DNA from: Streptomyces lydicus
GTDB lineage: Bacteria > Actinomycetota > Actinomycetes > Streptomycetales > Streptomycetaceae
Length of the DNA stretch: 64,000 nucleotides
Assembly: GCF_001729485.1 (NCBI RefSeq)
Contig: NZ_CP017157.1
Span: forward strand, 6,386,001 to 6,450,000
Reading direction: 5' to 3'
Part shown: piece after piece, positions 1 through 10,350 of the stretch
Position numbering within the stretch: the first letter of the stretch is position 1
Layout: each line of letters opens with the position of its first letter
The notes under the pieces: model-generated
The model's input: the letters and a program-made list of their open reading frames with translations, nothing else
What the model was told of the DNA's origin: nothing
Database searches by the model: none
Translations under genes and position numbers: made by a program

Positions 1-460
1 AGCGGGGGCGGGCCTCGTCGCGGTACTTGATCTGGATCTGGTAGAGGATCACCGGCAGGTCCTTGTAGGACGTGCACTGGTCCTTGACCGTGAGGGTGAA
101 GATCTCCTCGTGGGTGGGGCCGAGGAGGTAGTCGGCGCCCTTGCGGTCCTTGAGGCGGAAGAGCAGGTCCCCGTACTCCTCCCAGCGGCCGCTGGTCTCG
201 TAGGGCTCCTTGGGCAGCAGGGCCGGCAGCAGGACTTCCTGGCCGCCGATCGCGTCCATCTCCTCGCGCACGACGCGGGAGACGTTCTCCAGGACCTTCA
301 TGCCCAGCGGCAGCCACGTCCAGATGCCGGCGGAGGAGCGGCGGACGTACCCGGCGCGGACGAGCAGCTTGTGGCTGGCGGTCTCGGCGTCGGCCGGGTC
401 GTCGCGCAGTGTCTTGATCATCAAGCGGGACATGCGCTGGACCTGTGCGGCGTTGGCCAT
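1..460 (-). CDS. proS: Prolyl-tRNA synthetase, N-terminal part (runs off the window)
   Basis: Charges tRNA-Pro with proline in the cytoplasm. The visible 153 residues start [20 protein letters not shown] and show the class II synthetase core: the motif 1 region ([20 protein letters not shown]), the PTHEE signature and YRDEARP of motif 2. The gene continues past base 1, so the catalytic motif 3 and anticodon domain are not visible. The ATG at 460 has AGGAG about 8 bases upstream. Two GNAT genes and ispG lie upstream on the same strand, the usual actinobacterial order. Confidence 0.97.
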   Translation of the reverse strand, partial: MANAAQVQRMSRLMIKTLRDDPADAETASHKLLVRAGYVRRSSAGIWTWLPLGMKVLENVSRVVREEMDAIGGQEVLLPALLPKEPYETSGRWEEYGDLLFRLKDRKGADYLLGPTHEEIFTLTVKDQCTSYKDLPVILYQIQIKYRDEARPR

Positions 461-550
461 GGGAGTTTCTCCTGCGTAAGAAAGGTGACTCCCTGGAGGT
501 TAGCCGCCCGGGCGCGGCACACGGAAATGGGTTGCGGCCCGGGCGGGCGC

Positions 551-1087
551 TCAGTGGCGCTTGAGCGGCAGCGGCGCGCCCATCACGGCGTACGGCGTCG
601 GCGCGCTCGGGAACAGCACCCGGCGGGCGATGTCGCGGTAGCCGAGCGAGCGGTACAGCGCGCGGGCCGGGCTCTCCACGTCGATGGCCGACAGGATGGA
701 GCGCGGCTGGGTCGCCTCGTCGGTGATGCGGGTGATCAGCGACCGTCCGATGCCCCGGCCCTGGTAGGCGGGGTGGACGTGCAGCTCGGTGATGGTGAAG
801 GAGTCGTCGAGCCAGTGGTCGATGCCCTGGCTGCGCAGGTACGGCTCGACGACGGTGGACCACCAGTGGGTGCGGTCGTTGGGCATGCCGTAGACGAAGC
901 CGATGAGCCGGCCCGCGGGGGTGGTGGCGCCGAGGGCGCGGGCGCCGGGGCAGCCGAAGTGCCGCAGGACGATGTGCCGGCGCACGGCGATCTCGTCGTC
1001 GCTCAGTCCGAAGGCGAGCGCCTGGACGGCGAGCGCGTCGTCCACGCGGGCAGCGAGATCGAGGGGGCCGACCGCGACGTCATCCAT
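551..1087 (-). CDS. GNAT family N-acetyltransferase
   Basis: A 178-residue acetyl-CoA-dependent acetyltransferase of unknown substrate. The CoA-binding motif A is clear (HPAYQGRGIGRSLI), preceded by the beta strand FTITELHV, and the C-terminal ARALYRSLGYRD is the usual motif B region. I chose the ATG at 1087 over the in-frame TTG at 1102; neither has a strong ribosome binding site. It lies between proS and a second GNAT gene, a position conserved in streptomycetes, but context does not reveal the acceptor. Protein, antibiotic or small-amine acetylation are all possible. Confidence 0.85.
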   Translation of the reverse strand: MDDVAVGPLDLAARVDDALAVQALAFGLSDDEIAVRRHIVLRHFGCPGARALGATTPAGRLIGFVYGMPNDRTHWWSTVVEPYLRSQGIDHWLDDSFTITELHVHPAYQGRGIGRSLITRITDEATQPRSILSAIDVESPARALYRSLGYRDIARRVLFPSAPTPYAVMGAPLPLKRH

Positions 1088-1135
1088 GGTCGGAGCGTAC
1101 AAGGCCGCGGGCCGGAACAGTACGCCCGCGGCGGG

Positions 1136-1981
1136 TCAGAACAGCACGCTCATGAACGCGCCGACCTCTTCGAAGCCCACCCTGCGGTAGGAGGCGCGGG
1201 CGGCGGTGTTGAAGTCGTTGACGTAGAGGCTGACGACCGGGGCGACATCGCTGAGCGCGTAGCGCAGCACGGCGGCCATGCCGGTCTCCGACAGGCCCTT
1301 GCCCCGGTAGGCGGGGTCGACCCAGACGCCCTGGATCTGGCAGGCCCGTTGGGTGGCGGCGCCGATCTCCGCCTTGAAGATGACCTTGCCGTCCTCGACG
1401 CGGGCGAACGAGCGGCCGGCGCCGACGAGTTCGGCGACGCGGGCCTGGTAGAGCAGACCGCCGTCGCCGGCCATCGGGGAGATGCCGACCTCCTCGGTGA
1501 ACATGGCCACGCACGCCGGCATGATCAGGTCCATCTCGTTCTTGCGGATGCGCCGGACGTACGGGTCGGGGGCGATCTCGGCGGACGGTGCGGTGGTGAC
1601 CATCAGGGGCTGGTGGGCGCGGATCTCGCGGGCCGGTCCCCAGGCGGGCTCCAGCAGCGACCACAGCTCGGAGGTGGGTCCGGCGGGGCCGACGATGGAG
1701 GAGCAGCGGCGGCCCTGCCGTCGGGCGCGCTCGGCGAAGCCGCGGACGGCTTCGGGGGTGGCGCAGACGGGGACGAGGTTGGCGCCGGCGTAGCAGAGGG
1801 ACTCCAGGCGGCCGTCGGCGTACCAGCCCCACATCTCGCCGCCCAGCCGCCAGGGGTCGAGGCCGGCGATCTGGACGCGGGCGGCGACGAAGGCGTTGGC
1901 GACCGGGTCGCGGTCGAGCACCGCGAGCGCGTCGTCGAGTTCCCCGGGCTCGAGGACCTTGATGGCGGGGGTCGTCAGCAC
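1136..1981 (-). CDS. Two-domain GNAT acetyltransferase (DUF4081 plus GNAT)
   Basis: A 281-residue protein with an N-terminal half resembling the DUF4081 domain found ahead of GNAT domains in actinobacteria (MLTTPAIKVLEPGELDDALA onward) and a C-terminal GNAT domain whose CoA motif is VDPAYRGKGLSETGMAAV, followed by SLYVNDFNTAARASYRRVGF. The acceptor substrate is unknown. It is on the same strand as ispG upstream and the smaller GNAT gene downstream. The ispG gap of 197 bases makes co-transcription possible but not certain. Confidence 0.85.
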   Translation of the reverse strand: MLTTPAIKVLEPGELDDALAVLDRDPVANAFVAARVQIAGLDPWRLGGEMWGWYADGRLESLCYAGANLVPVCATPEAVRGFAERARRQGRRCSSIVGPAGPTSELWSLLEPAWGPAREIRAHQPLMVTTAPSAEIAPDPYVRRIRKNEMDLIMPACVAMFTEEVGISPMAGDGGLLYQARVAELVGAGRSFARVEDGKVIFKAEIGAATQRACQIQGVWVDPAYRGKGLSETGMAAVLRYALSDVAPVVSLYVNDFNTAARASYRRVGFEEVGAFMSVLF

Positions 1982-2178
1982 GTCTCGGAATGCCTCACCG
2001 GTACGGGCCTGGGAGGCCAGGCGGGAGCAGGTCCTGGCACTTTACCTCCACCCGCGCGGGAGCACCCGGCCCGCGGGGGCGGCGAACGCCGGGGAGGGGG
2101 CGGCACCGGCCGGGGAAGCCGTGAGCCCCGCGGCCCGGGGCGGGCGGCGGGGCTCGGAAGCGGTGGGCGGGCGGCTGG

Positions 2179-3336
<1,158 letters not shown>

Positions 3337-3452
3337 CTGGCGAGCAACCCCAAGGTGTGGATCAAGGTCCCGAATCGGCGGGCTCCGGGTTTCGAGATTA
3401 CGGCACCGGTATTGCGATAGGCACATCGCGCCCCCGCGGACCCCCGAAAGAG

Positions 3453-3495
3453 GACGGCCGGACACCTCCAAACGCCACGGAGGTGCCCGGCCGTC
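3453..3495 (-). terminator. Hairpin between rseP and ispG
   Basis: A 17-bp stem (3453-3469 with 3479-3495) around a 9-base loop, with one position that is a G-U pair in the minus-strand RNA. It lies just downstream of the rseP stop codon. There is no long U tract, as is usual for streptomycete terminators. It probably ends or reduces dxr-rseP transcription before ispG. Confidence 0.75.
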
Positions 3496-3508
3496 GCCAA
3501 ACCTTCTT

Positions 3509-4810
3509 TCAGGTCAATTTCACCGGATTCACCACGTCAGCGACGAGCACCAGCAGCGTGAAGCAGATGAAGATCCCGGCGACGACGTAGGCGACCGGCA
3601 TGAGCTTGGCCACGTCGAAGGGGCCGGGGTCCGGCCTCCGGACGATCTTGGCGAAGGCCCGGCGGATGGCTTCCCACACGGCGCCGGCGATGTGCCCGCC
3701 GTCCAGCGGGAGCAGCGGCAGCATGTTGAACAGGAACAGCGAGAGGTTGAACCCCGCGACGAGGAAGAGCATCGTCGCGACCCGCTGCTCCGGCGGGATG
3801 TTCAGCGAGAAGACCTCACCGCCGACCCGTGCGGCGCCGACCACGCCCATCGGGGAGTCCTGCTTGCGCTCGCCGCCGTTGAAGGCCGCGTTCCACAGGT
3901 CCGGGACCTTGGCGGGCAGGTTGACCAGGGACGAGACGCCCTGCTCGACCATGTTGCCCATGCGGTCGACGGACTGGCCGAAGGACTGCTGGACGACGCC
4001 ACTGGCGGGCGTGAAGCCGAGGAAGCCGGCGGTGACGAACTGCCCGGGGAGGTAGCCGCCGTGCCCGTCGGTCTTGGCGACCTTGTTCTCGATCAGGTCG
4101 GCGTGCAGCGTCCGGCGCGCGCCGTGCCGCTCGACGACCAGCGTCGCGGGCCCGGTGGTGTCGCGGATCTGCTGCTGGAGGGTGCCCCAGTCGGGGACGG
4201 CGTGCCCGTTGAACGAGACGATCTTGTCGCCGGCCCGCAGGCCCGCGGCCTTGGCCGGGGAGTCCTTGGCGCCTTGCGGGCACTTGTCGGTCTTGGCGGC
4301 GGCCGAGATGACGCAGTCCGAGACGGAGCCGACCTGGGTGGTCTGGGTGTTGATGCCGAAGCCCATCAGCACGCTCATGAAGATCACGACCGCGAGGATC
4401 AGGTTCATGAACGGCCCCGCGAACATCACGATGACGCGCTTCCACGGCTTGCGGGTGTAGAAGAGCCGCTTCTCGTCGCCGGGCTGCAGCTCCTCGAAGG
4501 CCGCCGACCGGGCGTCCTCGATCATCCCGCGGAACGGTGACGTGGAGCGGGCCTGCAGCTTTCCGTCGTCGCCGGGCGGGAACATCCCGATCATGCGGAT
4601 GTAGCCGCCGAGCGGGATGGCCTTGATGCCGTACTCGGTGTCGCCCTTGCGGCGGGAGAAGATCGTCGGCCCGAAGCCCACCATGTACTGGGGCACGCGG
4701 ATGCCGAACATCTTGGCCGTCGAGAGGTGGCCGAGCTCGTGCCAGGCGATGGAGAACAGCAGGCCGACGACGAAGACGACTATGCCGAGGATGGTCATCC
4801 AGGTCGTCAT
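3509..4810 (-). CDS. rseP: M50 site-2 protease (intramembrane zinc metalloprotease)
   Basis: Membrane protease that cleaves transmembrane substrates such as anti-sigma factors inside the bilayer. The 433 residues contain the zinc motif HELGH at 24-28 in the first membrane helix, the GPFMN motif at about 132-136, a PDZ-like region at about 160-240 and the third zinc ligand region LPLDGGH at about 367-373. The last membrane helix is at about 405-425. The start codon overlaps the dxr stop (ATGA), so the pair is translationally coupled. The substrate cannot be told from context; mycobacterial Rip1 is the nearest well-studied relative in this gene neighbourhood. Confidence 0.93.
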   Translation of the reverse strand: MTTWMTILGIVVFVVGLLFSIAWHELGHLSTAKMFGIRVPQYMVGFGPTIFSRRKGDTEYGIKAIPLGGYIRMIGMFPPGDDGKLQARSTSPFRGMIEDARSAAFEELQPGDEKRLFYTRKPWKRVIVMFAGPFMNLILAVVIFMSVLMGFGINTQTTQVGSVSDCVISAAAKTDKCPQGAKDSPAKAAGLRAGDKIVSFNGHAVPDWGTLQQQIRDTTGPATLVVERHGARRTLHADLIENKVAKTDGHGGYLPGQFVTAGFLGFTPASGVVQQSFGQSVDRMGNMVEQGVSSLVNLPAKVPDLWNAAFNGGERKQDSPMGVVGAARVGGEVFSLNIPPEQRVATMLFLVAGFNLSLFLFNMLPLLPLDGGHIAGAVWEAIRRAFAKIVRRPDPGPFDVAKLMPVAYVVAGIFICFTLLVLVADVVNPVKLT

Positions 4811-6072
4811 GCGCGAGCCTCCGAGGGTGTCCGTGCCGCACGGGCGGCCAGTTCGCGGGCGCGGGCGCGCGCCCAGGTCTCCGCTTCCAGGACGTCCGCG
4901 ACGGTCAGGGAAGTTCCCCGGGCGGGCTTACCGTGTTCAGCGACCACATCGGCGACCGTATCCACAATCCCTGTGAACGGCAGTCCGCCCTTGAGGAATG
5001 CGTCAACACATTCCTCGTTCGCGGCGTTGAAGACGGCCGGCGCGGTACCGCCCAGCTCGCCGACGTGGCAGGCCAGCGGGACGGACGGGAAGGCGGACGC
5101 GTCGAGCGGGAAGAACTCCCAGGTCCGGGCCGTGGTCCAGTCCACCCCCGGGGCGGCGTCCGGGACCCGCTCGGGCCAGCCGATCCCCAGCGCGATCGGC
5201 ATCCGCATGTCGGGCGGGCTGGCCTGCGCGAGGGTGGAGCCGTCGGTGAACTCCACCATCGAGTGGATGTAGGACTGCGGGTGGACGACGACCTCGATGC
5301 GGTCGAACGGGACGTCGAAGAGCAGATGCGCCTCGATGACCTCCAGGCCCTTGTTGACCAGGGTCGCGGAGTTGATGGTGACGACCGGGCCCATGGACCA
5401 GGTGGGGTGGGCCAGCGCCTGCTCGGGGGTGACCTCGGCCAGCTCGCGCTTCGTACGGCCGCGGAACGGGCCTCCGGAGGCGGTGACGACGAGCTTGCGG
5501 ACCTCGGCGCGCTCGCCGCCGGCCAGGGCCTGGAAGAGCGCGGAGTGCTCGGAGTCGACGGGGATGATCTGGCCGGGCTTCGCGACGGCCTTGACCAGTG
5601 GGCCGCCGACGATCAGCGACTCCTTGTTGGCGAGCGCCAGCACCCGGCCGGCCTTCAGGGCGGCCAGGGTCGGCGCGAGGCCGATGGAGCCGGTGATGCC
5701 GTTGAGGACGGTGTGGCACTCGGAGGCGGCCAGCTCGGTGGCCGCGTCGGGGCCGGCCAGGATCTCGGGCAGCGGCTCGCCCGCGCCGTACCGCTCGGCC
5801 AGCGCCGCGCGCAGGGCCGGCAGCGCGTCCTCGCGCGCCACCGCCACAGTGTCCACCCGCAGCTGGTGCGCCTGCTCGGCCAGCAGGTCGGTCCGCCCGC
5901 CGGCGGCGGAGAGCGCGGTCACCCGGAAGCGGTCGGGGTTGCGCCGCACGATGTCGATCGCCTGGGTGCCGATCGACCCGGTGGAGCCGAGGATCACGAT
6001 GCCGCGCGGGCCGTCGGGGGCGCCGGAGGCCGGCTCGAAGCGCAGGTGCGGATGGGCGAGGGAGTCCGTCAT
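4807..6072 (-). CDS. dxr: 1-deoxy-D-xylulose 5-phosphate reductoisomerase
   Basis: Converts DXP to MEP with NADPH, the committed step of the MEP pathway. The 421-residue form has the NADPH motif GSTGSIG near residue 29, [10 protein letters not shown], the metal-binding [11 protein letters not shown] and [13 protein letters not shown] with catalytic acidic residues, and a complete C-terminal domain. I place the start at the ATG at 6072 (MTDSLAHPH). An upstream start at 6111 would add 13 residues, and neither choice has a clear ribosome binding site. The stop overlaps the rseP start by 4 bases. Confidence 0.95.
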   Translation of the reverse strand: MTDSLAHPHLRFEPASGAPDGPRGIVILGSTGSIGTQAIDIVRRNPDRFRVTALSAAGGRTDLLAEQAHQLRVDTVAVAREDALPALRAALAERYGAGEPLPEILAGPDAATELAASECHTVLNGITGSIGLAPTLAALKAGRVLALANKESLIVGGPLVKAVAKPGQIIPVDSEHSALFQALAGGERAEVRKLVVTASGGPFRGRTKRELAEVTPEQALAHPTWSMGPVVTINSATLVNKGLEVIEAHLLFDVPFDRIEVVVHPQSYIHSMVEFTDGSTLAQASPPDMRMPIALGIGWPERVPDAAPGVDWTTARTWEFFPLDASAFPSVPLACHVGELGGTAPAVFNAANEECVDAFLKGGLPFTGIVDTVADVVAEHGKPARGTSLTVADVLEAETWARARARELAARAARTPSEARA

Positions 6073-6125
6073 GCGGTCCATTGTGGCCGGTCGCCGGGGT
6101 GGCGTGGACACGGAGGGCGCGGAGC

Positions 6126-6161
6126 GGGGCCCGTACGGCGGATCTTCGCCGTACGGGCCCC
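6126..6161 (-). terminator. Terminator after the acyl-CoA dehydrogenase gene
   Basis: Perfect 15-bp inverted repeat (6126-6140 and 6147-6161) with a 6-base loop, 24 bases after the acyl-CoA dehydrogenase stop codon. It separates that gene from dxr. Confidence 0.85.
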
Positions 6162-6184
6162 GCGGCGCGCGGTCGCGGAGCGGC

Positions 6185-8104
6185 TCAGCGGATCGGGCGG
6201 CGGACGTTGTCCGCCCCGCTCGGGCCCGGGGTGGCGTCGGCGATCCAGGGGCCCTCGCCGCTGGGGTCGACGATGCCCTCCTCCAGCCAGGTGTAGCTGC
6301 CGTCGAGGACCCCGGAGACGACCTTGCGGTCGAGTTCGTCGGTGTTGGTCCACAGCCGGCCGAACAGCTCCTCGACCCGGATCCTGGCCTGCCGGCAGAA
6401 CACGTCGGCCAGTTGCTGCGCCTCGCGGCCGTGGTCGCCGGTCTCCTGCAGGTACTCGGCGCGTACGCAGGCGGCGCTCATCGCGAACAGCTCGGCGCCG
6501 ATGTCGACGATCCGGCCGAGGAAGCCCTGCTTGGTCTCCATCCGGCCCTGCCAGCGGGACATCGCGTAGAAGGTGGAGCGGGCGAGCTTGCGCGAGGTCC
6601 GCTCGACGTACCGCAGATGACCGGCCAGCCGGCCGAACTCCTGGTACGTGCGCGGGAGTTGACCGGGTCCGGCGACCAGCTTGGGCAGCCAGCGGGCGTA
6701 GAACTGGCCCGCCTTGGCGGCCGCCTTGCCCTTGTCGGCGAGGCTCTTGTCGGGGTCGATGAGGTCGCCGGCGACGGACAGATGAGCATCCACCGCCTCC
6801 CGGGCGATCAGCAGGTGCATGATCTCGGTCGAGCCCTCGAAGATCCGGTTGATGCGCATGTCGCGCAGCATCTGCTCGGCCGGTACGGCGCGTTCCCCGC
6901 GGGCGGCGAGCGAGGGGGCGGTCTCGAAGCCGCGGCCGCCGCGGATCTGGACCAGCTCGTCGGCCATCAGCCAGCCCATCTCGGAGCCGTAGAGCTTGGC
7001 GAGCGCGGCCTCGATGCGGATGTCGTTGCGGTTCTCGTCGGCCATCTGGGAGGAGAGGTCGACGACCGCTTCGAGGGCGAAGGTGGTGGCGGCGATGAAG
7101 GAGATCTTGGCGCCGACGGCCTCGTGCTTGGCGATCGGCCGGCCCCACTGCTCGCGGGCCGCGGACCACTCGCGGGCGATCTTCAGGCACCACTTGCCGG
7201 AGCCGACGCACATCGCGGGCAGCGAGAGCCGCCCGGTGTTGAGCGTGGTCAGGGCGATCTTCAGGCCGGCGCCCTCGGGGCCGATGCGGTTCGCCGCGGG
7301 GACCCGGACCCGGTGGAAGCGGGTGACGCCGTTCTCCAGGCCGCGCAGGCCCATGAAGGCGTTGCGGTTCTCGACCGTGATGCCGGCCGAGTCGGCCTCG
7401 ACGACGAAGGCGGTGATGCCGCCCTTGTGGCCGTCGGAGGCGGGTACCCGCGCCATGACCACCAGCAGGTCGGCGACCACGCCGTTGGTGGTCCACAGTT
7501 TCACCCCGTCGAGGACGTAGTCCTCGCCGTCCGGCACGGCGGTGGTCGCGAGCCGGGCCGGGTCCGAGCCGACGTCGGGCTCGGTCAGCAGGAACGCCGA
7601 GATGTCCGTACGGGCCAGCCGCGGCAGGAAGGTCTCCTTCTGCTGCTGGGTGCCGAACAGCTTCAGCGGCTGCGGCACACCGATCGACTGGTGCGCGGAG
7701 AGCAGCGCGCCGACGGCGGGGCTGGCGGAGCCGACCAGCGACAGGGCGCGGTTGTAGTAGACCTGGGTGAGCCCGAGGCCGCCGTACTTCGGGTCGATCT
7801 TCATGCCGAGCGCACCGAGATCCTTGAGCCCGTCGACGACCTCGTCCGGGATCTGTCCCTCACGCTCGATCCGGGCGCCGTCGATCTCCGTCTCGCAGAA
7901 CTCCCGCAGCGTGGCGAGGAACTTCTCGCCGCGGCGCACGTCATCGATCGCCGGCGTGGGGTGCGGATGGATGAGGTCGAGCCGGAAGCGCCCCAGGAAC
8001 AGCTCCTTGGCGAAGCTGGGCTTGCGCCAGTCCTGCTCACGGGCCGCCTCGGCGACCTGGCGTGCTTCGCGCTCGGAGACGTTGCGGATGGATGGAGCGG
8101 TCAT
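6185..8104 (-). CDS. Acyl-CoA dehydrogenase family protein
   Basis: Flavin enzyme that forms an alpha,beta double bond in an acyl-CoA thioester. At 639 residues it is longer than the usual 380-residue single-domain enzymes and carries a C-terminal extension of about 200 residues, like the long DUF1974-type or VLCAD-like members. Visible marks are KYGGLGL, the family signature [10 protein letters not shown], the flavin-site segment LWTTNG and [13 protein letters not shown], whose Glu aligns with the catalytic base of medium-chain dehydrogenases. The chain-length preference is unknown. Start ATG 8104 has GGTGAG upstream. It appears to be a single-gene transcript ending at the 6126-6161 hairpin. 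Confidence 0.92.
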   Translation of the reverse strand: MTAPSIRNVSEREARQVAEAAREQDWRKPSFAKELFLGRFRLDLIHPHPTPAIDDVRRGEKFLATLREFCETEIDGARIEREGQIPDEVVDGLKDLGALGMKIDPKYGGLGLTQVYYNRALSLVGSASPAVGALLSAHQSIGVPQPLKLFGTQQQKETFLPRLARTDISAFLLTEPDVGSDPARLATTAVPDGEDYVLDGVKLWTTNGVVADLLVVMARVPASDGHKGGITAFVVEADSAGITVENRNAFMGLRGLENGVTRFHRVRVPAANRIGPEGAGLKIALTTLNTGRLSLPAMCVGSGKWCLKIAREWSAAREQWGRPIAKHEAVGAKISFIAATTFALEAVVDLSSQMADENRNDIRIEAALAKLYGSEMGWLMADELVQIRGGRGFETAPSLAARGERAVPAEQMLRDMRINRIFEGSTEIMHLLIAREAVDAHLSVAGDLIDPDKSLADKGKAAAKAGQFYARWLPKLVAGPGQLPRTYQEFGRLAGHLRYVERTSRKLARSTFYAMSRWQGRMETKQGFLGRIVDIGAELFAMSAACVRAEYLQETGDHGREAQQLADVFCRQARIRVEELFGRLWTNTDELDRKVVSGVLDGSYTWLEEGIVDPSGEGPWIADATPGPSGADNVRRPIR

Positions 8105-8644
8105 CAGGAGCTCACCTCGCCGCGGAATCGGGAGTTCTGCGCCGGCGGGCCGGTCGGGCCGCTGGAACAGCGCTACTTGTGAGAGTTACCCGATCCGCGC
8201 GGGTTGCACCACTGGAGGTACGGGGCCGCGGAGGGCGGGACGGCGTCTCCTGGCCATACGGGACATACGTCCCGGCAGATGCCCGGGCCGGCCGGGCGGC
8301 CTCGGCCCTTCGGGGGGTACGGCATACCGCGCTGGTTGTACGCACCGCCGCCTCTCCACCCTGCGGCACCCCCGCGTCTCCGCCTCCGACAGGAGGCACC
8401 GCGGGCGTCCGCGCCGTACGGTCAAGATCCGGCACGGGGGCTGCGCTGCCGGGCGGGGGGAGAACGGGGGACGCGGCGCGCTCCGGAAACAGGGTGCCGG
8501 AGCGCGCCGCGTCAGGGGCCGGCGCCGGGGGGTGCGCCGGCCGGGGTCCGGACGGTGATACGGCCCAAGGGAAGGCCGTCGCTGTCCACCGGTCCGGACC
8601 GGGTCGGGGAGTGACGTGAGGGTTGTCGTCGTCCCGCGGAGGGT
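8105..8644. other. Gene-free stretch of 540 bases
   Basis: No convincing gene. The right-hand part holds the 8470-8513 hairpin that ends the aldehyde dehydrogenase transcript. The left-hand part should hold the acyl-CoA dehydrogenase promoter, but I see no clear -35/-10 pair. Open frames crossing here have no family-like features and run antisense to neighbours. Confidence 0.6.
8470..8513 (-). terminator. Terminator after the aldehyde dehydrogenase gene
   Basis: Perfect 17-bp inverted repeat (8470-8486 and 8497-8513) around a 10-base loop, about 130 bases beyond the stop codon of the upstream aldehyde dehydrogenase. Confidence 0.85.
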
Positions 8645-10105
8645 TTACAGCGCCAGTCCGGTGAGGACCAGCACCCGCTCGTAGGTGTAGTCGTCCATCG
8701 CGAAGCGCACGCCCTCGCGCCCCACACCGGACTGCTTGACGCCGCCGTACGGCATCTGGTCCGCGCGGTAGGACGGCACGTCGCCGATGACCACGCCGCC
8801 GACCTCCAGGGCGCGGTGGGCACGGAACGCGGTCTGCACGTCGTGCGTGAAGACACCCGCCTGCAGGCCGAACTTGGAGTCGTTGACGGCCGCGAACGCC
8901 TCGTCCACCCCGTCGACCTTCTTGATCGTGAGGACCGGGCCGAAGACCTCCTCGCAGGCGAGGGTGGCGTCGGCGGGCACGTCCTCCAGGACGGTCGGCG
9001 CGTAGGAGGCGCCGTCGCGCTTGCCGCCGGCGAGCAGCTTCGCGCCGCGCTCCACGGCCTCGTCGACCCATGCCTCGACGCGCTTGGCGGCGTCCTCGTT
9101 CACCAGCGGGCCGACCTCGGTCGCGTCGTCCGACGGGTCGCCGGTGACCTGCGCCTCGACGGCCGCCACGATCTTGGGCACCAGCCGGTCGTACACGGAC
9201 GCGTCCGCGATGACCCGCTGCACGGAGATGCAGGACTGGCCGCCCTGGTAGTTCGAGAAGATCGCGATGCGCTGCGCGGCCCGGTCCAGGTCCGCCTCGG
9301 AGGACCAGTCGGGCAGGACGACGGCCGCGCCGTTGCCGCCGAGCTCCAGGGTGCAGTGCTTGCGCGGGACCGAGTCGAGGATGGCGTAGCCGACCTTCTC
9401 GGAGCCGGTGAAGGAGACGACCGGCAGCCGCTCGTCCTGGACCAGCGCCGGCATCCGGTCGTTGGTCACCGGGAGGATCGACCAGGAACCGGCCGGCAGG
9501 TCGGTCTCGGCCAGCAGCTCGCCGATGATCAGGCCGGAGAGCGGGGTGGCCGGCGCGGGCTTGAGGATGATCGGGGCGCCGGCCGCGATGGCCGGGGCGA
9601 CCTTGTGGGCGCACAGGTTCAGCGGGAAGTTGAACGGTGCGATGCCCAGGACCGTGCCGCGCGGGAAGCGGCGGGTCAGCGCGAGCCGGCCGGCGCCGCC
9701 CGCGTCGGTGTCCAGCCGCTGCGCCTCGCCGCCGTTGAAGCGGCGGGCCTCCTCGGCCGCGAAACGGAACACCGAGACGGCGCGGCCGACCTCACCGCGC
9801 GCCCACTTGATGGGCTTGCCGTTCTCCGCGGAGATCAGCTGCGCGATCTCCTCCGTGCGCTCCACCAGCCGGCGCTGCACGTGATCCAGGGCGGCGGCCC
9901 GCACGTGGGCGGGGGTCGCGGCGAACTCCTCCTGGACGGCGACGGAGGCGGCGACGGCCTCCTCGACCTGGGCCTCGGTGGGAATGCTCACCGTGCCGAC
10001 GAGACGTCCGTCCCAGGGGGAGGTGACATCGAAGGTGGCGTCGCCGGTGGCCTTGCGGCCGGCGAGCCAGAAGGCGGTGGGGGCTGCATCAGTGTGGATC
10101 GGCAC
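8645..10105 (-). CDS. Aldehyde dehydrogenase family protein
   Basis: NAD(P)-dependent oxidation of an aldehyde to an acid. The 486-residue protein has the cofactor segment APFNFPLNL, SFTGSEKVG, the general base Glu near 254 in LELGGNG and the nucleophile Cys near 292 (GGQSCIS). The LELGGNG and GQSC variants differ from the two polyamine-type enzymes at 23.7 and 28.4 kb (LELGGK, GQDC), so this is a separate subfamily. I use the GTG at 10105 (MPIHTDAAP) because upstream sequence in frame is low-complexity. A PucR-type regulator gene lies upstream on the same strand and probably controls it. The physiological aldehyde is unknown. Confidence 0.9.
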   Translation of the reverse strand: MPIHTDAAPTAFWLAGRKATGDATFDVTSPWDGRLVGTVSIPTEAQVEEAVAASVAVQEEFAATPAHVRAAALDHVQRRLVERTEEIAQLISAENGKPIKWARGEVGRAVSVFRFAAEEARRFNGGEAQRLDTDAGGAGRLALTRRFPRGTVLGIAPFNFPLNLCAHKVAPAIAAGAPIILKPAPATPLSGLIIGELLAETDLPAGSWSILPVTNDRMPALVQDERLPVVSFTGSEKVGYAILDSVPRKHCTLELGGNGAAVVLPDWSSEADLDRAAQRIAIFSNYQGGQSCISVQRVIADASVYDRLVPKIVAAVEAQVTGDPSDDATEVGPLVNEDAAKRVEAWVDEAVERGAKLLAGGKRDGASYAPTVLEDVPADATLACEEVFGPVLTIKKVDGVDEAFAAVNDSKFGLQAGVFTHDVQTAFRAHRALEVGGVVIGDVPSYRADQMPYGGVKQSGVGREGVRFAMDDYTYERVLVLTGLAL

Positions 10106-10247
10106 AGTGGAACCCGGCCCTTCAGAAGTGGTGGGTGGTGCGCATGGGCATGGCTCAGCGAGCGGCTCTGCGGTTTTGACTCTGCCCCCACGGTAGGGGT
10201 GCGGCGGCGCCATGGCGTTTGTCCGAAGCGTAGAAATGCGGGGGCGG

Positions 10248-10268
10248 GCCCCTCCGCGGTGGAGGGGC
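10248..10268 (-). terminator. Small hairpin after the PucR-type gene
   Basis: An 8-bp perfect stem (10248-10255 and 10261-10268) with a 5-base loop, in the gap between the regulator gene and the aldehyde dehydrogenase gene. It is weaker than the other hairpins here and may allow read-through. Confidence 0.45.
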
Positions 10269-10350
10269 GCTCCGACCCGCGCCGCGCCCCCGTCGCCCGG
10301 CGACGAGGCCGCCCCCCTTGTCGCTCCCGGCTTGTCGCTGCCGGTCGGCG

